Positions 1 through 7,312 of a stretch of DNA of 59,374 nt are shown piece after piece. The DNA is from Chryseobacterium sp. ISL-80 (GTDB lineage: Bacteria > Bacillota > Bacilli > Bacillales > Cytobacillaceae): the NCBI GenBank assembly GCA_018613055.1, contig JAGGQZ010000029.1:1-59374 (forward strand), given 5' to 3'. A program made the translations under genes and the position numbers. The stretch's first letter is position 1. Each line of letters begins with the position of its first letter. The notes below the pieces were generated by a model, which worked only from the letters and a program-made list of their open reading frames with translations, ran no database searches and was not told where the DNA came from.

Positions 1-416
1 CCTACTTCGGACAATTTTTCTTGGCAGAGCCAGATTTTTGTCTGAAATTGCACCTACTTCGGACAATTTTCACTGGTAGAGCTGGAGTTTTGTCCGAACT
101 TCTACCTACTTCGGACAATTTCTCTTGGCCGAGCCAGATTTTTGTCTGAACTTGCATCTACTTCGGACAATTTTCACTGGCAGAGCAGGTATTTTGTCTG
201 AACTTGCACCTACTTCGGACAATTTTCACTGGCAGAGCAGGTATTTTGTCTGAACTTGCACCTACTTCGGACAATTTTCACTGGTAGAGCTGGAGTTTTG
301 TCCGAACTTCTACCTACTTCGGACAATTTCTCTTGGCCGAGACGGAGTGTTGTCCGAACTTGCACCTACTTCGGACAAATTCCATTGGGAGTGCGGGGAT
401 TTTGTCCGTACCCACA
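1..416. repeat. Exact 52-bp tandem array, 8 units, with inverted half-sites
   Basis: Units begin at 1, 53, 105, 157, 209, 261, 313 and 365, exactly 52 bp apart. Each unit carries TTCGGACAA and, about 32 bp later centre to centre, its inverse TTGTCCGAA (or TTGTCTGAA); the next TTCGGACAA follows about 20 bp on. Units differ by a few substitutions but not in length. The last unit is the most degenerate. The window starts at a unit boundary, so the array may continue to the left. No ORF, gene or CRISPR-like spacer structure explains it. The role is unknown. Confidence 0.95.
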
Positions 417-550
417 TTCTGATTGATTCTTTTTTAAAATAATAGCAAGCAAAATTAAGAATAATGTAAATTATCAGTTTACAAACAGAACAACCGTTCC
501 ATATAATAGTAATAGATTCACTATAATCAAAAGATCAGGGGTGGTAATAA

Positions 551-814
551 ATGAGTAAAATCGCTGAATCACAAAGATCTTTTATTTACCTTGAACTGGA
601 CGAGCTATTTCTTAAATCGAACCTCTTAGAACCTCAAAAACAGTCAATCTACCAGGAGTTCAAGCTTTTCCTTGATGGTGTGGATGACACTTCCCTTTTA
701 ACTGAAATCACCGATGCTATATTTGAACTCGGGGCTTCCGAGGAAGACTCATTCCCAAATCTATTAACCTTGAAAAACCAGCTATCAGAAAAGCAACTTC
801 TGATCAAATTGTGA
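551..814 (+). CDS. Hypothetical protein, 87 aa
   Basis: I do not recognise this family. It is a small, acidic, Leu/Glu-rich and probably cytoplasmic helical protein with no signal peptide or membrane segment. The ATG is preceded by a GGGGTGG ribosome site at about 539-545, and a strong bidirectional terminator follows 18 bases after the stop. It therefore looks like a genuine monocistronic gene. It sits between the 52-bp array and the convergent FtsW-like operon; the context does not suggest a function. Confidence 0.7.
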   Translation: MSKIAESQRSFIYLELDELFLKSNLLEPQKQSIYQEFKLFLDGVDDTSLLTEITDAIFELGASEEDSFPNLLTLKNQLSEKQLLIKL

Positions 815-831
815 TACGACAGAATGTAAAA

Positions 832-856
832 AGCTCAGAGATTTTGTCTCTGAGCT
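832..856. terminator. Bidirectional terminator
   Basis: Perfect 9-bp stem AGCTCAGAG/CTCTGAGCT with a 7-base loop. It lies between the convergent 551-814 gene and the FtsW-like operon, with A/T tracts on both sides. Confidence 0.8.
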
Positions 857-892
857 TAATTTTAGTAACACTATTTGATTTAATACATTTCG

Positions 893-2167
893 TTATGCCC
901 TCTTTAAAGTGATGTCCTTCCTCCGGAAAACACTAAGCACCATTCCCATAATAAAAGCATTGAAAAGCATATGCAATAACCCGTAACTGATGAACGGGAG
1001 GGACATGGAGATCAGCGGGAATACGCCAAGAATCATTCCAACATTATAAATGAATTGGACAAGGAACAAGGTTAAGCCACCGAAAAGCAACAGGTTTCCA
1101 TATTTACTGTTGATCGACTTCGATATCATCAGGATCCTTACAGCGAATAAAGATAGAATGACGAACAGCATAATGGCGAACCAATATCCGTAATGATACA
1201 TAAGGTTCAGGAAGGCATAATCAGTATGTTCAAATGGCAAAGCCTTACTTTCTGCAGCTGAGCCAAACCATCCAGCTGAGTCCAATCTTCCTCTTAATTG
1301 CAGATACATATATCCCCAGTTATCTGGATATTTTTCCGGATGAAGGAATCCTAACAATCTGGCGAGCTGGTATTCTTTTACTGTGAACCATGCCAAAGTG
1401 CCGAAGAAGATGAAAGCAAGACCAGCAATGATGGTGAGAATAATCGCCGTTTTCCTTTTAATCGTACTCCACCACATCATGGCAAACACCATGGTTACAT
1501 AAAGAAATGTAACAGACAAATTCGGGATGGCTACAAATAATAGAAGGGCCACACCGAACAATAAGAAATGCTGCCACAGTTTGATCTTCTCGTTGCTGAA
1601 AAACGAAGCCCAGGCCAGGAACAAAAATGGAAGAGCCATAAAGCTTGATACCTGGAAGGGTCCCACCATTAAATACGGAACTCCATTAATATATAAATTT
1701 GGAATGGTTATTAAAGCGACGAGCAGCAAGACACCTAACGAATAAAACAAGTAACCTTTATTTTCAAACTTCCGATAATCAATGAACATCATGACAACAG
1801 CAAGCAGGATGCCAAGAAGTACATGAATACTCTTTCTCGCGATATAATCATTTTCTAACCCATCACCTGCTGTAATCAATGGCAGGAAACTCAGCCCCAT
1901 TGTGATGACCAGCAAACCGATGAGCAGCCAATCCACCTTTGGCTTATGCAGTTTGTTCATTTCATGTCCGAGCTTAGAGGGACTGCCCATCTGGCTGACA
2001 GCTTTCTCTTCCGCTTCGGTTTCACTCATTCCCTTGCCGTTCCATTCCTTCTTTACCTCATTTAAATGGTATTCCAGTTCTGAAGCTACGAATTTCTTCG
2101 CCTCCTTTGAACGGATATGGTTCATGACCTCGCTTAAAAAATGATCCCATCTCTTACTCACACCCAT
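893..2167 (-). CDS. FtsW/RodA/SpoVE-family membrane protein with N-terminal HAAS domain
   Basis: Residues 1-70 form a soluble helical segment with the EWNGKGMSETEAEEKAVSQMG pattern of HAAS/permease-prefix domains, which are typically encoded beside PadR regulators. About ten membrane segments follow, resembling SEDS proteins (FtsW/RodA/SpoVE), the lipid II-dependent peptidoglycan glycosyltransferases. Whether this divergent member polymerises glycan is inferred only. I chose ATG 2167, which shares its A with the TGA stop of padR and has GGAGG just upstream; a GTG one codon earlier is possible. It is the last gene of a sigma-padR-ftsW-like operon and ends at the 832-856 terminator. The HAAS part probably couples it to PadR. 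Confidence 0.82.
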   Translation of the reverse strand: MGVSKRWDHFLSEVMNHIRSKEAKKFVASELEYHLNEVKKEWNGKGMSETEAEEKAVSQMGSPSKLGHEMNKLHKPKVDWLLIGLLVITMGLSFLPLITAGDGLENDYIARKSIHVLLGILLAVVMMFIDYRKFENKGYLFYSLGVLLLVALITIPNLYINGVPYLMVGPFQVSSFMALPFLFLAWASFFSNEKIKLWQHFLLFGVALLLFVAIPNLSVTFLYVTMVFAMMWWSTIKRKTAIILTIIAGLAFIFFGTLAWFTVKEYQLARLLGFLHPEKYPDNWGYMYLQLRGRLDSAGWFGSAAESKALPFEHTDYAFLNLMYHYGYWFAIMLFVILSLFAVRILMISKSINSKYGNLLLFGGLTLFLVQFIYNVGMILGVFPLISMSLPFISYGLLHMLFNAFIMGMVLSVFRRKDITLKRA

Positions 2168-2574
2168 CACTCCTCCAGCAGCCCCTTGATTGAGTTGCGG
2201 GTTGCCACAATAGACTTTTCCTGCTTCAGAAGGTACCTTTTGCCTTTATCCCCTACCAGGTAGACTTTTGTTCCATCCTCTTTCCAGGCAGAAACTATCC
2301 ATCCTTTTTGTTCAAGACGATGCAGGAAGGTATATAAAAAACCTTCATTTCCCTCGAATTTCCGGAAGCCCCGGGCTCTTAGCAGTCCGGTCAACTCATA
2401 GCCTGTTTTTTCAGTATGAAGAAGCTGCAGGATTGCCAATGTAATCATTTCTTCACTCTCATTAGGCCTGTTGATTTGCTGGTGGACTTCCCTTCGCATC
2501 TTTTCTGAAAAACTCAACTGTTTAAAAGCGGATTCCTCCATAGATTTTCGGAGGCGATTCAGGCGGTTCTCCAT
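2167..2574 (-). CDS. PadR-family transcriptional regulator
   Basis: 135 aa. The core winged helix lies at about residues 40-120 (ITLAILQLLHTEKTGYEL, a recognition-helix region, then LEQKGWI and the wing KVYLV), the standard PadR layout. The N-terminal 35-residue helical extension is longer than in minimal PadR proteins. The ATG follows the sigma-factor stop directly (TAAATG) and the stop overlaps the FtsW-like start, so all three are translationally coupled. PadR proteins paired with HAAS-domain membrane proteins are a known association; this one probably controls its own operon. Confidence 0.88.
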   Translation of the reverse strand: MENRLNRLRKSMEESAFKQLSFSEKMRREVHQQINRPNESEEMITLAILQLLHTEKTGYELTGLLRARGFRKFEGNEGFLYTFLHRLEQKGWIVSAWKEDGTKVYLVGDKGKRYLLKQEKSIVATRNSIKGLLEE

Positions 2575-3111
2575 TTATATTGCCTCCAATCTTTCCTTCA
2601 AGAGTTCTTTTGCTCGTTTAAGCCGCGTCTTCACCGTGTTTTCTTTTATTTCAGTGATCGAGGATATTTCCTTGATTGTCAACTCTTCAAAATAAAATAA
2701 ATAAATGACTTCGCGATAATCAGCTGGCAGGTCCATGACCGCTGCGGCCAGTTCTCCATCCACTTCATCCTGGATCACTCTCTCCTCGACACCATCCCAT
2801 TGAATAGAATCATAAATAGGCTGATAATCCGTCGCGAAGACATTTTTGTTATACCAGCTTTTCAAATAATCTTTGCAATGGTTGGACGCAATCCTCCAAA
2901 GCCATGTACGGAACTTTGAATTTCCGCTAAAAGTATGTAGCGATTTATAGCATTTCACAAAAATCTCCTGAGTCAAATCCTCGGCTATTTGCTTATTTTT
3001 CACATACGAGAATGCGAGCTGCAGAATCTCCTTCCCGTATTTATCCATGATTTCATCGATTAATTCTCCCGAGTTATCGATTTCAATCATTTCTGATGTA
3101 ATTTCATCCAC
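2575..3111 (-). CDS. ECF-type RNA polymerase sigma factor
   Basis: About 178 aa. Region 2 contains YGKEILQLAFSYVKNKQIAED and TQEIFVKCY with FRTWLWRIASNHCKDYLK; region 4 contains LPADYREVIYLFYFEELTIKEI and NTVKTRLKRAKELL. The open frame runs further upstream, but GTG 3111 is the best start: it has a GGGGGAAAGG ribosome site and gives the usual ECF length. A classical anti-sigma gene is absent. Instead the operon encodes PadR and a HAAS-FtsW membrane protein, which may serve as the sensing partners (inference). The promoter should lie in 3112-3225, after the terminator of the STAS gene. Confidence 0.9.
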   Translation of the reverse strand: MDEITSEMIEIDNSGELIDEIMDKYGKEILQLAFSYVKNKQIAEDLTQEIFVKCYKSLHTFSGNSKFRTWLWRIASNHCKDYLKSWYNKNVFATDYQPIYDSIQWDGVEERVIQDEVDGELAAAVMDLPADYREVIYLFYFEELTIKEISSITEIKENTVKTRLKRAKELLKERLEAI

Positions 3112-3225
3112 AACCTTTCCCCCTTCATAGTTATAGACGACGCTCTTTAGAATAAGTTTTTGAGTATTTATAATACCAAATAAAGGTGTTGCCGTATTCA
3201 GGCTTAATGAGGTTAAATCCCCCAT

Positions 3226-3255
3226 TAAAAAAAGCACTTGATTTTTCAAGTGCTT
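3226..3255 (-). terminator. Rho-independent terminator of the STAS gene
   Basis: Stem AAGCACTTGA/TCAAGTGCTT followed on the minus strand by a run of seven T. It ends the 3261-4286 transcript just upstream of the sigma-factor promoter region. Confidence 0.85.
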
Positions 3256-3260
3256 AGTCT

Positions 3261-4286
3261 CTATACAATGCTCTTCCCGCTTTTCCCGAGTGCGTAATAG
3301 ATTCCGTGCTGAAGTGTCTGGAGGCATTCGTATTTTTTCAGTCCGGTCATTGTTTTGGTGATCACCATTGCCAGTTCGGCTGAAATTCCTACAAGAATGA
3401 CTTCCACTCCTAACAATCTGGCTGCTGAACCGAGTTTATCTATCAACTCTGCAGTGTATGTGGAAATGTCCCTATTCAATCCTGTAAGATCCAGCAAAAC
3501 GTATCTTGCTTGATGCTTGGGCAAATTATTCAAGGTGTTGTTAATCAGATCCTCCGCACGGTTTTCATCATATCTGCCAATCAATGGGACGACGACAATC
3601 CCCTCAAGTACCGGAATCAGCGGTGAAGATAGTTCCTTCACCAGGTCCTGGAGCATCTTTGTTTTTTCCGCCACCAGGCTCTCTAATTCCTGGATGTGTT
3701 TAGTTTCTTGCTTCCTTGCCAGCTTGCTAATATTTTGTTGGATATTCATATCTGATGGGAAATATTCAACAACCGTATATGGATTATATTCATTTTGATA
3801 TTCAATGATCTTATACCAGAAGTTCCTTCCGAATACACCGGTAAAAACCCCAGCATAATGTGCAGGAACGAAGATCCCATGCTTCCCCTGCTTTTCCCCA
3901 GGGTTTAATTTGTTCATTTTGTATTCCCAGTCATCCTGGATATATAAGGTGAAGTTCTTTGTATCGACATTCATCTTTTCAACTCTTACATATCCCCATC
4001 CTGCTGGTACGTATGTATTGGACAGCCATTCCACAATGTTCGAAGTATTGATTTCCTTCATTTCCTTGAATCCTTCGCCAACAATGATGCCCTGTCGGAA
4101 ACCAGTGGCCTCTAGTACAAGGTTTGTTGCTTCTTCACCTGTAATTTCATTGATTGTGTCAAAAAAGGTTTTCATTGCAGACACCCAGAAAAAAACGACG
4201 TCTCCACCCTCGAATAATACTTGACCTGAATTTAGGTCCCATTTTAATTCTACGCCGCCAACAATAAGATCCTTTTGCATCTCCAT
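3261..4286 (-). CDS. RsbR-like protein with C-terminal STAS domain
   Basis: 341 aa. Residues about 215-335 form a STAS domain of the RsbR type (IPVLEGIVVVPLIGRYDENRA, then LLDLTGL, then AARLLGVEVILVGIS). The threonines around LLDLTG and DISTYTA match positions phosphorylated in RsbR stressosome proteins. The N-terminal 190 residues are a separate sensor-like domain, possibly V4R-like (EEATNLVLEATGFRQG). A helical linker (about 180-215) joins them. The ATG has GAGGGATTT upstream. This suggests a sensor feeding a stressosome or partner-switch pathway. No RsbS/T/X genes lie nearby, so it is probably an orphan RsbR paralogue. Confidence 0.75.
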   Translation of the reverse strand: MEMQKDLIVGGVELKWDLNSGQVLFEGGDVVFFWVSAMKTFFDTINEITGEEATNLVLEATGFRQGIIVGEGFKEMKEINTSNIVEWLSNTYVPAGWGYVRVEKMNVDTKNFTLYIQDDWEYKMNKLNPGEKQGKHGIFVPAHYAGVFTGVFGRNFWYKIIEYQNEYNPYTVVEYFPSDMNIQQNISKLARKQETKHIQELESLVAEKTKMLQDLVKELSSPLIPVLEGIVVVPLIGRYDENRAEDLINNTLNNLPKHQARYVLLDLTGLNRDISTYTAELIDKLGSAARLLGVEVILVGISAELAMVITKTMTGLKKYECLQTLQHGIYYALGKSGKSIV

Positions 4287-4466
4287 TTAAATCCCTCACT
4301 AGTCATAGTATGTAAAATGTATATTGAGATTTATTATCATTTATATTTCGACTTAACCTTCCTAATTTCCTGCAAATTTGTAATTTTTTCTGTAATTACG
4401 TTTCTTAACTCAAGCTTACCCTCTATTCTTTGGGGTAAGTTAATGAATATCGAAAGTGAGGTGATA

Positions 4467-4607
4467 ATGATGAAGAGTACCCAAAAAGACCGGTTGCTGG
4501 TCGGAAGCTCGCTCGTCTCTAGAGTGGTCAGTACCGTTATTTTAGGATTAACCATATATCATAACGCAAAAGTACAAAATAAGGTTGATGCCATCAGGAC
4601 GGATTAG
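4467..4607 (+). CDS. Small membrane protein, 46 aa
   Basis: Begins MMKSTQKDRLLVGSSLVSRV, with one predicted membrane helix (VSRVVSTVILGLTIYH) and a charged tail. The start has a clear GTGAGGTGATA ribosome site; the in-frame extension to 4275 lacks one. Followed by a strong hairpin at 4639-4656. I do not recognise the family; a tail- or signal-anchored small protein is the safest description. Confidence 0.6.
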   Translation: MMKSTQKDRLLVGSSLVSRVVSTVILGLTIYHNAKVQNKVDAIRTD

Positions 4608-4632
4608 TGGAAACACGTTCCTTCTTTTTTTC

Positions 4633-4656
4633 TAAAAAAACATGGGAGCTCCCATG
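4633..4656. terminator. Terminator (bidirectional, shared with SDR remnant)
   Basis: Perfect 18-base palindrome ACATGGGAGCTCCCATGT flanked on the left by A7 and T8 runs. On the minus strand it has the form stem plus T7, ending the SDR remnant. It can also stop the 46-aa gene. Confidence 0.8.
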
Positions 4657-4659
4657 TCT

Positions 4660-4758
4660 TTATGAGCCCATTAGCTGGCCACCGTTTACATGCAACGTCT
4701 GTCCTGTGACAAACCTTGAATTATCAGAGGCTAAGTATACATATGTTGGAGCAATTAC
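4660..4758 (-). pseudogene. 3' remnant of a short-chain dehydrogenase/reductase gene
   Basis: Reading the minus strand, about 32 codons ending in TAA at 4660 give YVYLASDNSRFVTGQ followed by TLHVNGGQLMGS. This is the standard C-terminus of SDR enzymes of the FabG type (LASD...S.FVTGQ...V.GG). No start codon or catalytic YxxxK region exists upstream, because the neighbouring sequence is the lepB terminator. The gene has lost all but its last tenth yet kept its own terminator (4633-4656). The breakpoint is close to 4758. Confidence 0.85.
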
Positions 4759-4763
4759 AAAGA

Positions 4764-4793
4764 AAAAACGCATCGATCCATTGATCAATGCGC
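4764..4793 (-). terminator. Terminator of the signal peptidase gene
   Basis: On the minus strand, stem CGCATTGAT/ATCGATGCG (one G-U pair) followed by a T6 run, just after the lepB stop. Confidence 0.75.
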
Positions 4794-4809
4794 TGTGTTA
4801 TAGATTATA

Positions 4810-5355
4810 TTAATCGCCTAGAATCTTCATTTCTTTAAACGGGTAAAAAACGACTTTTGTCTTGCCTACAATATTTTCAATTGGTACGGCGCCGATGTGA
4901 CGGCTGTCTTTACTGTTCCTTCTGTTGTCACCCATCACAAAAACATGGCCTTCAGGTACGACTTCAGCTCCTACAGCAGTCTCTTCCAATGTAAAAGACC
5001 CTGTCAGCGGTCCATCAATCAATTGCTTTTTGATGTTATCCAAATACGGCTCATCATATTGCTTGCCATTGATATAAAGGACGTCGTTTTTATATTCTAC
5101 ACGGTCGCCTGGGAGTCCAATCACCCTTTTAATATAATCCTTCTCCTCGGTTGCATGGAAAACGACAATATCAAACCGTTTTGGTTCGCCGACCTTTGTG
5201 ACGAACATTCTCTCTTCATTATGCAGAGTTGGTTCCATGGAAGCACCTTTTACTTCAATTGGAGTAAATAGAAAGGCACGTATAACAAATGCCAATAAAA
5301 TTGCAATCAGGAAAGCCTTAGTCCATTCCCAAAGTTCATTTCGTTCTTTTACCAT
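4810..5355 (-). CDS. lepB: Type I signal peptidase
   Basis: 181 aa, the size of Bacillus SipS/SipT. It has one N-terminal membrane anchor (residues about 12-31), then box B GASMEPTL with nucleophile Ser39, box D YIKRVIGLPGD with general base Lys76, and box E GDNRRNSKDSR. It cleaves Sec and Tat signal peptides on the outer face of the membrane. Single gene with its own terminator. Bacillus species carry several paralogues, so the exact sip letter cannot be assigned from sequence alone. Confidence 0.96.
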   Translation of the reverse strand: MVKERNELWEWTKAFLIAILLAFVIRAFLFTPIEVKGASMEPTLHNEERMFVTKVGEPKRFDIVVFHATEEKDYIKRVIGLPGDRVEYKNDVLYINGKQYDEPYLDNIKKQLIDGPLTGSFTLEETAVGAEVVPEGHVFVMGDNRRNSKDSRHIGAVPIENIVGKTKVVFYPFKEMKILGD

Positions 5356-5440
5356 AGAACTGCACCCTCTCTAGTTTCAGTCATTTAGAGGTTCCACATA
5401 AAAGCGTGGAATTCCTTCTTTTCATTATATCAATTTCCAC

Positions 5441-5472
5441 AAAAAAAAAGAGGCCGAGGCCCCTTTTTTCGT
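5441..5472 (-). terminator. Terminator of the glutaredoxin gene
   Basis: On the minus strand, A6 then GGGGCC/GGCCTC stem and a run of nine T, directly after the glutaredoxin stop. Confidence 0.8.
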
Positions 5473-5478
5473 TAAAAT

Positions 5479-5712
5479 TTATTTTTTCACATACTGCATC
5501 AGCGTATCCGGATCAAAACCAAGTACCCAGTTGCCATTCACTTTTGTTTGCGGTACACCCATCTGGCCAGTTTCTTCAACCAGCTTCTGTGCAGCTTGTT
5601 GATCGTATTGTACATTAACTTCTTTGTAGTTTAATCCTTGACCCTCAAGGAATTGTTTCATCATTGTGCAGTAAGGTCAAGTGTTTGTTGTGTAAACTGT
5701 AATATCATTCAT
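5479..5712 (-). CDS. Glutaredoxin-family protein with in-frame TGA at the first active-site Cys (candidate selenoprotein)
   Basis: Translation from ATG 5712 gives MNDITVYTTNT, then TGA (5677-5679), then PYCTMMKQFLEGQG and a complete thioredoxin fold ending YVKK, 77 residues in all. Glutaredoxins have CPYC here; the TGA exactly replaces the first, redox-active Cys. Other hallmarks are intact: the TVYTTNT strand, cis-Pro in GVPQTKVNG and the GFDP turn. ATG 5712 has a strong AAGGAGG site 8 bases upstream, while the internal ATG 5664 has none. A SECIS-like hairpin lies downstream (separate entry). Selenocysteine insertion is inferred; a nonsense mutation or sequencing error is the alternative. 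Confidence 0.7.
5635..5651 (-). promoter_or_regulatory. Candidate bacterial SECIS hairpin
   Basis: On the minus-strand mRNA, UCCUUGA-GGG-UCAAGGA forms a perfect 7-bp stem with a GGG loop. The loop starts 33 bases after the UGA, leaving 32 between. As I recall the published bacterial SECIS model, the loop should lie 16-37 bases after UGA with a G among its first two bases; both hold. A competing longer-range pairing (CUUGACC with GGUCAAG, including the UGA itself) is also possible. Confidence 0.45.
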
Positions 5713-5918
5713 TTTAAATGCCTCCTTATAATTTTTATACCCTGCAATGTATTATCCCAGTTATGCTAAATACTTGCAAAAAATTTGCACCGGGATACCA
5801 TTGTTTTTCCCTATTTCGGTGAAAAAAAACAGGATGGGAGGTATCGGTTAAGAAGAAGACAAGAATGAGTAATCCTTACAAAAATACTGAAAACATTAGT
5901 TCATAGACGCGGAATCGG

Positions 5919-6251
5919 TTACTGTCTGGGTGCCAGCAACATCACAGATACTCCCACCAGGCAAATCGCCGCTCCAACCCAATCGTATAAATCTGGCGTT
6001 TTCTTGTCGATTCCCCAGCCCCATAATACCGACAGAACAATGAACACTCCTCCGTATGCTGCGTAGACTCTGCCGAAAGATGGAAAGGCCTGAAACGTTG
6101 CGATGACTCCATATATAGCGAGCGCGAATCCGCCTCCGATTCCCCAATAAAGTGGTTTTCCTTCCCTCAGCCACAGCCAGATCAAATATCCACCGCCAAT
6201 CTCAGCAATACCCGCTAAAATGAATAAAATAATTGCACTAAAGATCGTCAT
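5919..6251 (-). CDS. YnfA/UPF0060-family small membrane protein
   Basis: About 110 aa, four membrane helices, with the YnfA signatures [38 protein letters not shown] and the C-terminal [17 protein letters not shown]. The family resembles SMR-type efflux proteins in size and topology; the substrate is unknown. Start taken at ATG 6251; a GTG one codon earlier is possible. It stands alone, with no clear terminator seen downstream. Confidence 0.93.
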   Translation of the reverse strand: MTIFSAIILFILAGIAEIGGGYLIWLWLREGKPLYWGIGGGFALAIYGVIATFQAFPSFGRVYAAYGGVFIVLSVLWGWGIDKKTPDLYDWVGAAICLVGVSVMLLAPRQ

Positions 6252-6338
6252 CACTTCCTAATTGTGTTTGTAACAGTATTATAACTAAAAAACATGCTTG
6301 GATGACCGCGCAGCCTAGTGTTTTAGAGCCTTCTTTCG

Positions 6339-6411
6339 ATTTTATAGCGTATTTTTCGTTTTTATAGCGACTTTTTCATTTTTATAGCGAGTTTCAGCTT
6401 TATATAGCGAA
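6339..6411. repeat. Exact 20-bp tandem array, 4 copies
   Basis: TTTATAGCG recurs at 6341, 6361, 6381 and 6401 (the last as TATATAGCG), exactly every 20 bp, separated by variable T-rich spacers. It lies in the divergent intergenic region between ynfA and the ATPase gene. This is a different sequence from the longer arrays but of the same style. Confidence 0.8.
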
Positions 6412-6488
6412 TTGGAAATTTTACTCGTTTTTTTCCAGGGCCCATTCCTTCATGATAAAATAAGAAAAACAATATAGGCGGGTTGTTT

Positions 6489-7238
6489 ATGCTCAATTGG
6501 CAGTATGTGAGAAGTGTCAGTTTAAAAACGGATGAAGAATATTCTATCGATTCTTACCCGTTTAATCTTCCAAGCCTTAAGAATCTAAATGAATTAGATT
6601 TACACCCTAAGGTGACATTTTTGATTGGCGAGAACGGGATGGGTAAGTCGACTTTACTTGAGGCGATTGCAGTTGGTCTAGGCTTTAATCCTGAAGGTGG
6701 TTCGTTTAATTTCAATTTCTCAACTTATGACTCTCATTCTGAAATGGGGAATTTTCTGCGGATTGTAAAAGGAGTCGAACGGCCACAGGATGGCTTTTTC
6801 CTCCGTGCGGAGAGTTTTTATAATGTTGCTTCCAATATCGAAGAAATGGATCGTGAAATACTCGGAGGCCCAAAGGTCATTCATTCTTTTGGCGGGCAGT
6901 CTCTCCACGAACAATCACACGGTGAGGCTTTTTTCTCAACCTTCCTTCACCGTTTTCGCGGAAATGGTCTTTACATATTGGACGAGCCAGAAGCGGCACT
7001 TTCCCCGTTAAGGCAAATGTCGATGCTTACCCGTATCCATGATCTCGTCCGGGAAAACTCCCAGTTGATTATCGCTACCCACTCCCCCATCATCATGGCT
7101 TATCCGGATGCCACGATATTTGAATTCAGTGATGATGGCATTTTTAAAAGAGAGTTGGAAGAGACGAATCATTACCGGATCATGAAGCAATTTTTCGAAG
7201 ACAGATCAAGAATGATCCATCACCTTTTGAGTGAGTAA
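6489..7238 (+). CDS. AAA-family ABC-like ATPase (SMC/RecF-type fold)
   Basis: 249 aa. Walker A GENGMGKST (about residues 49-57), a signature-like region SHGEAFFSTF, Walker B LYILDEPEAALS, and H-loop ATHSPI. This is the compact predicted-ATPase group (COG3910-like). It has no coiled coil long enough for a true SMC and no adjacent nuclease, so an OLD or Gabija assignment is not supported. Start ATG 6489 lies 8 bases after AGGCGG; a TTG at 6483 is less likely. The physiological role is unknown. Confidence 0.85.
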   Translation: MLNWQYVRSVSLKTDEEYSIDSYPFNLPSLKNLNELDLHPKVTFLIGENGMGKSTLLEAIAVGLGFNPEGGSFNFNFSTYDSHSEMGNFLRIVKGVERPQDGFFLRAESFYNVASNIEEMDREILGGPKVIHSFGGQSLHEQSHGEAFFSTFLHRFRGNGLYILDEPEAALSPLRQMSMLTRIHDLVRENSQLIIATHSPIIMAYPDATIFEFSDDGIFKRELEETNHYRIMKQFFEDRSRMIHHLLSE

Positions 7239-7312
7239 TCATCTTGGATATAATCCTATATGGCCTGTGTTAAAATGTTATATAGAAATAAAATTCCAGG
7301 GGGGGAATTGGA

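Noticed and set aside
1-416. CRISPR array
   Set aside because: The whole 52-bp unit is repeated, with no variable spacers separating constant repeats, and no cas genes occur in the window.
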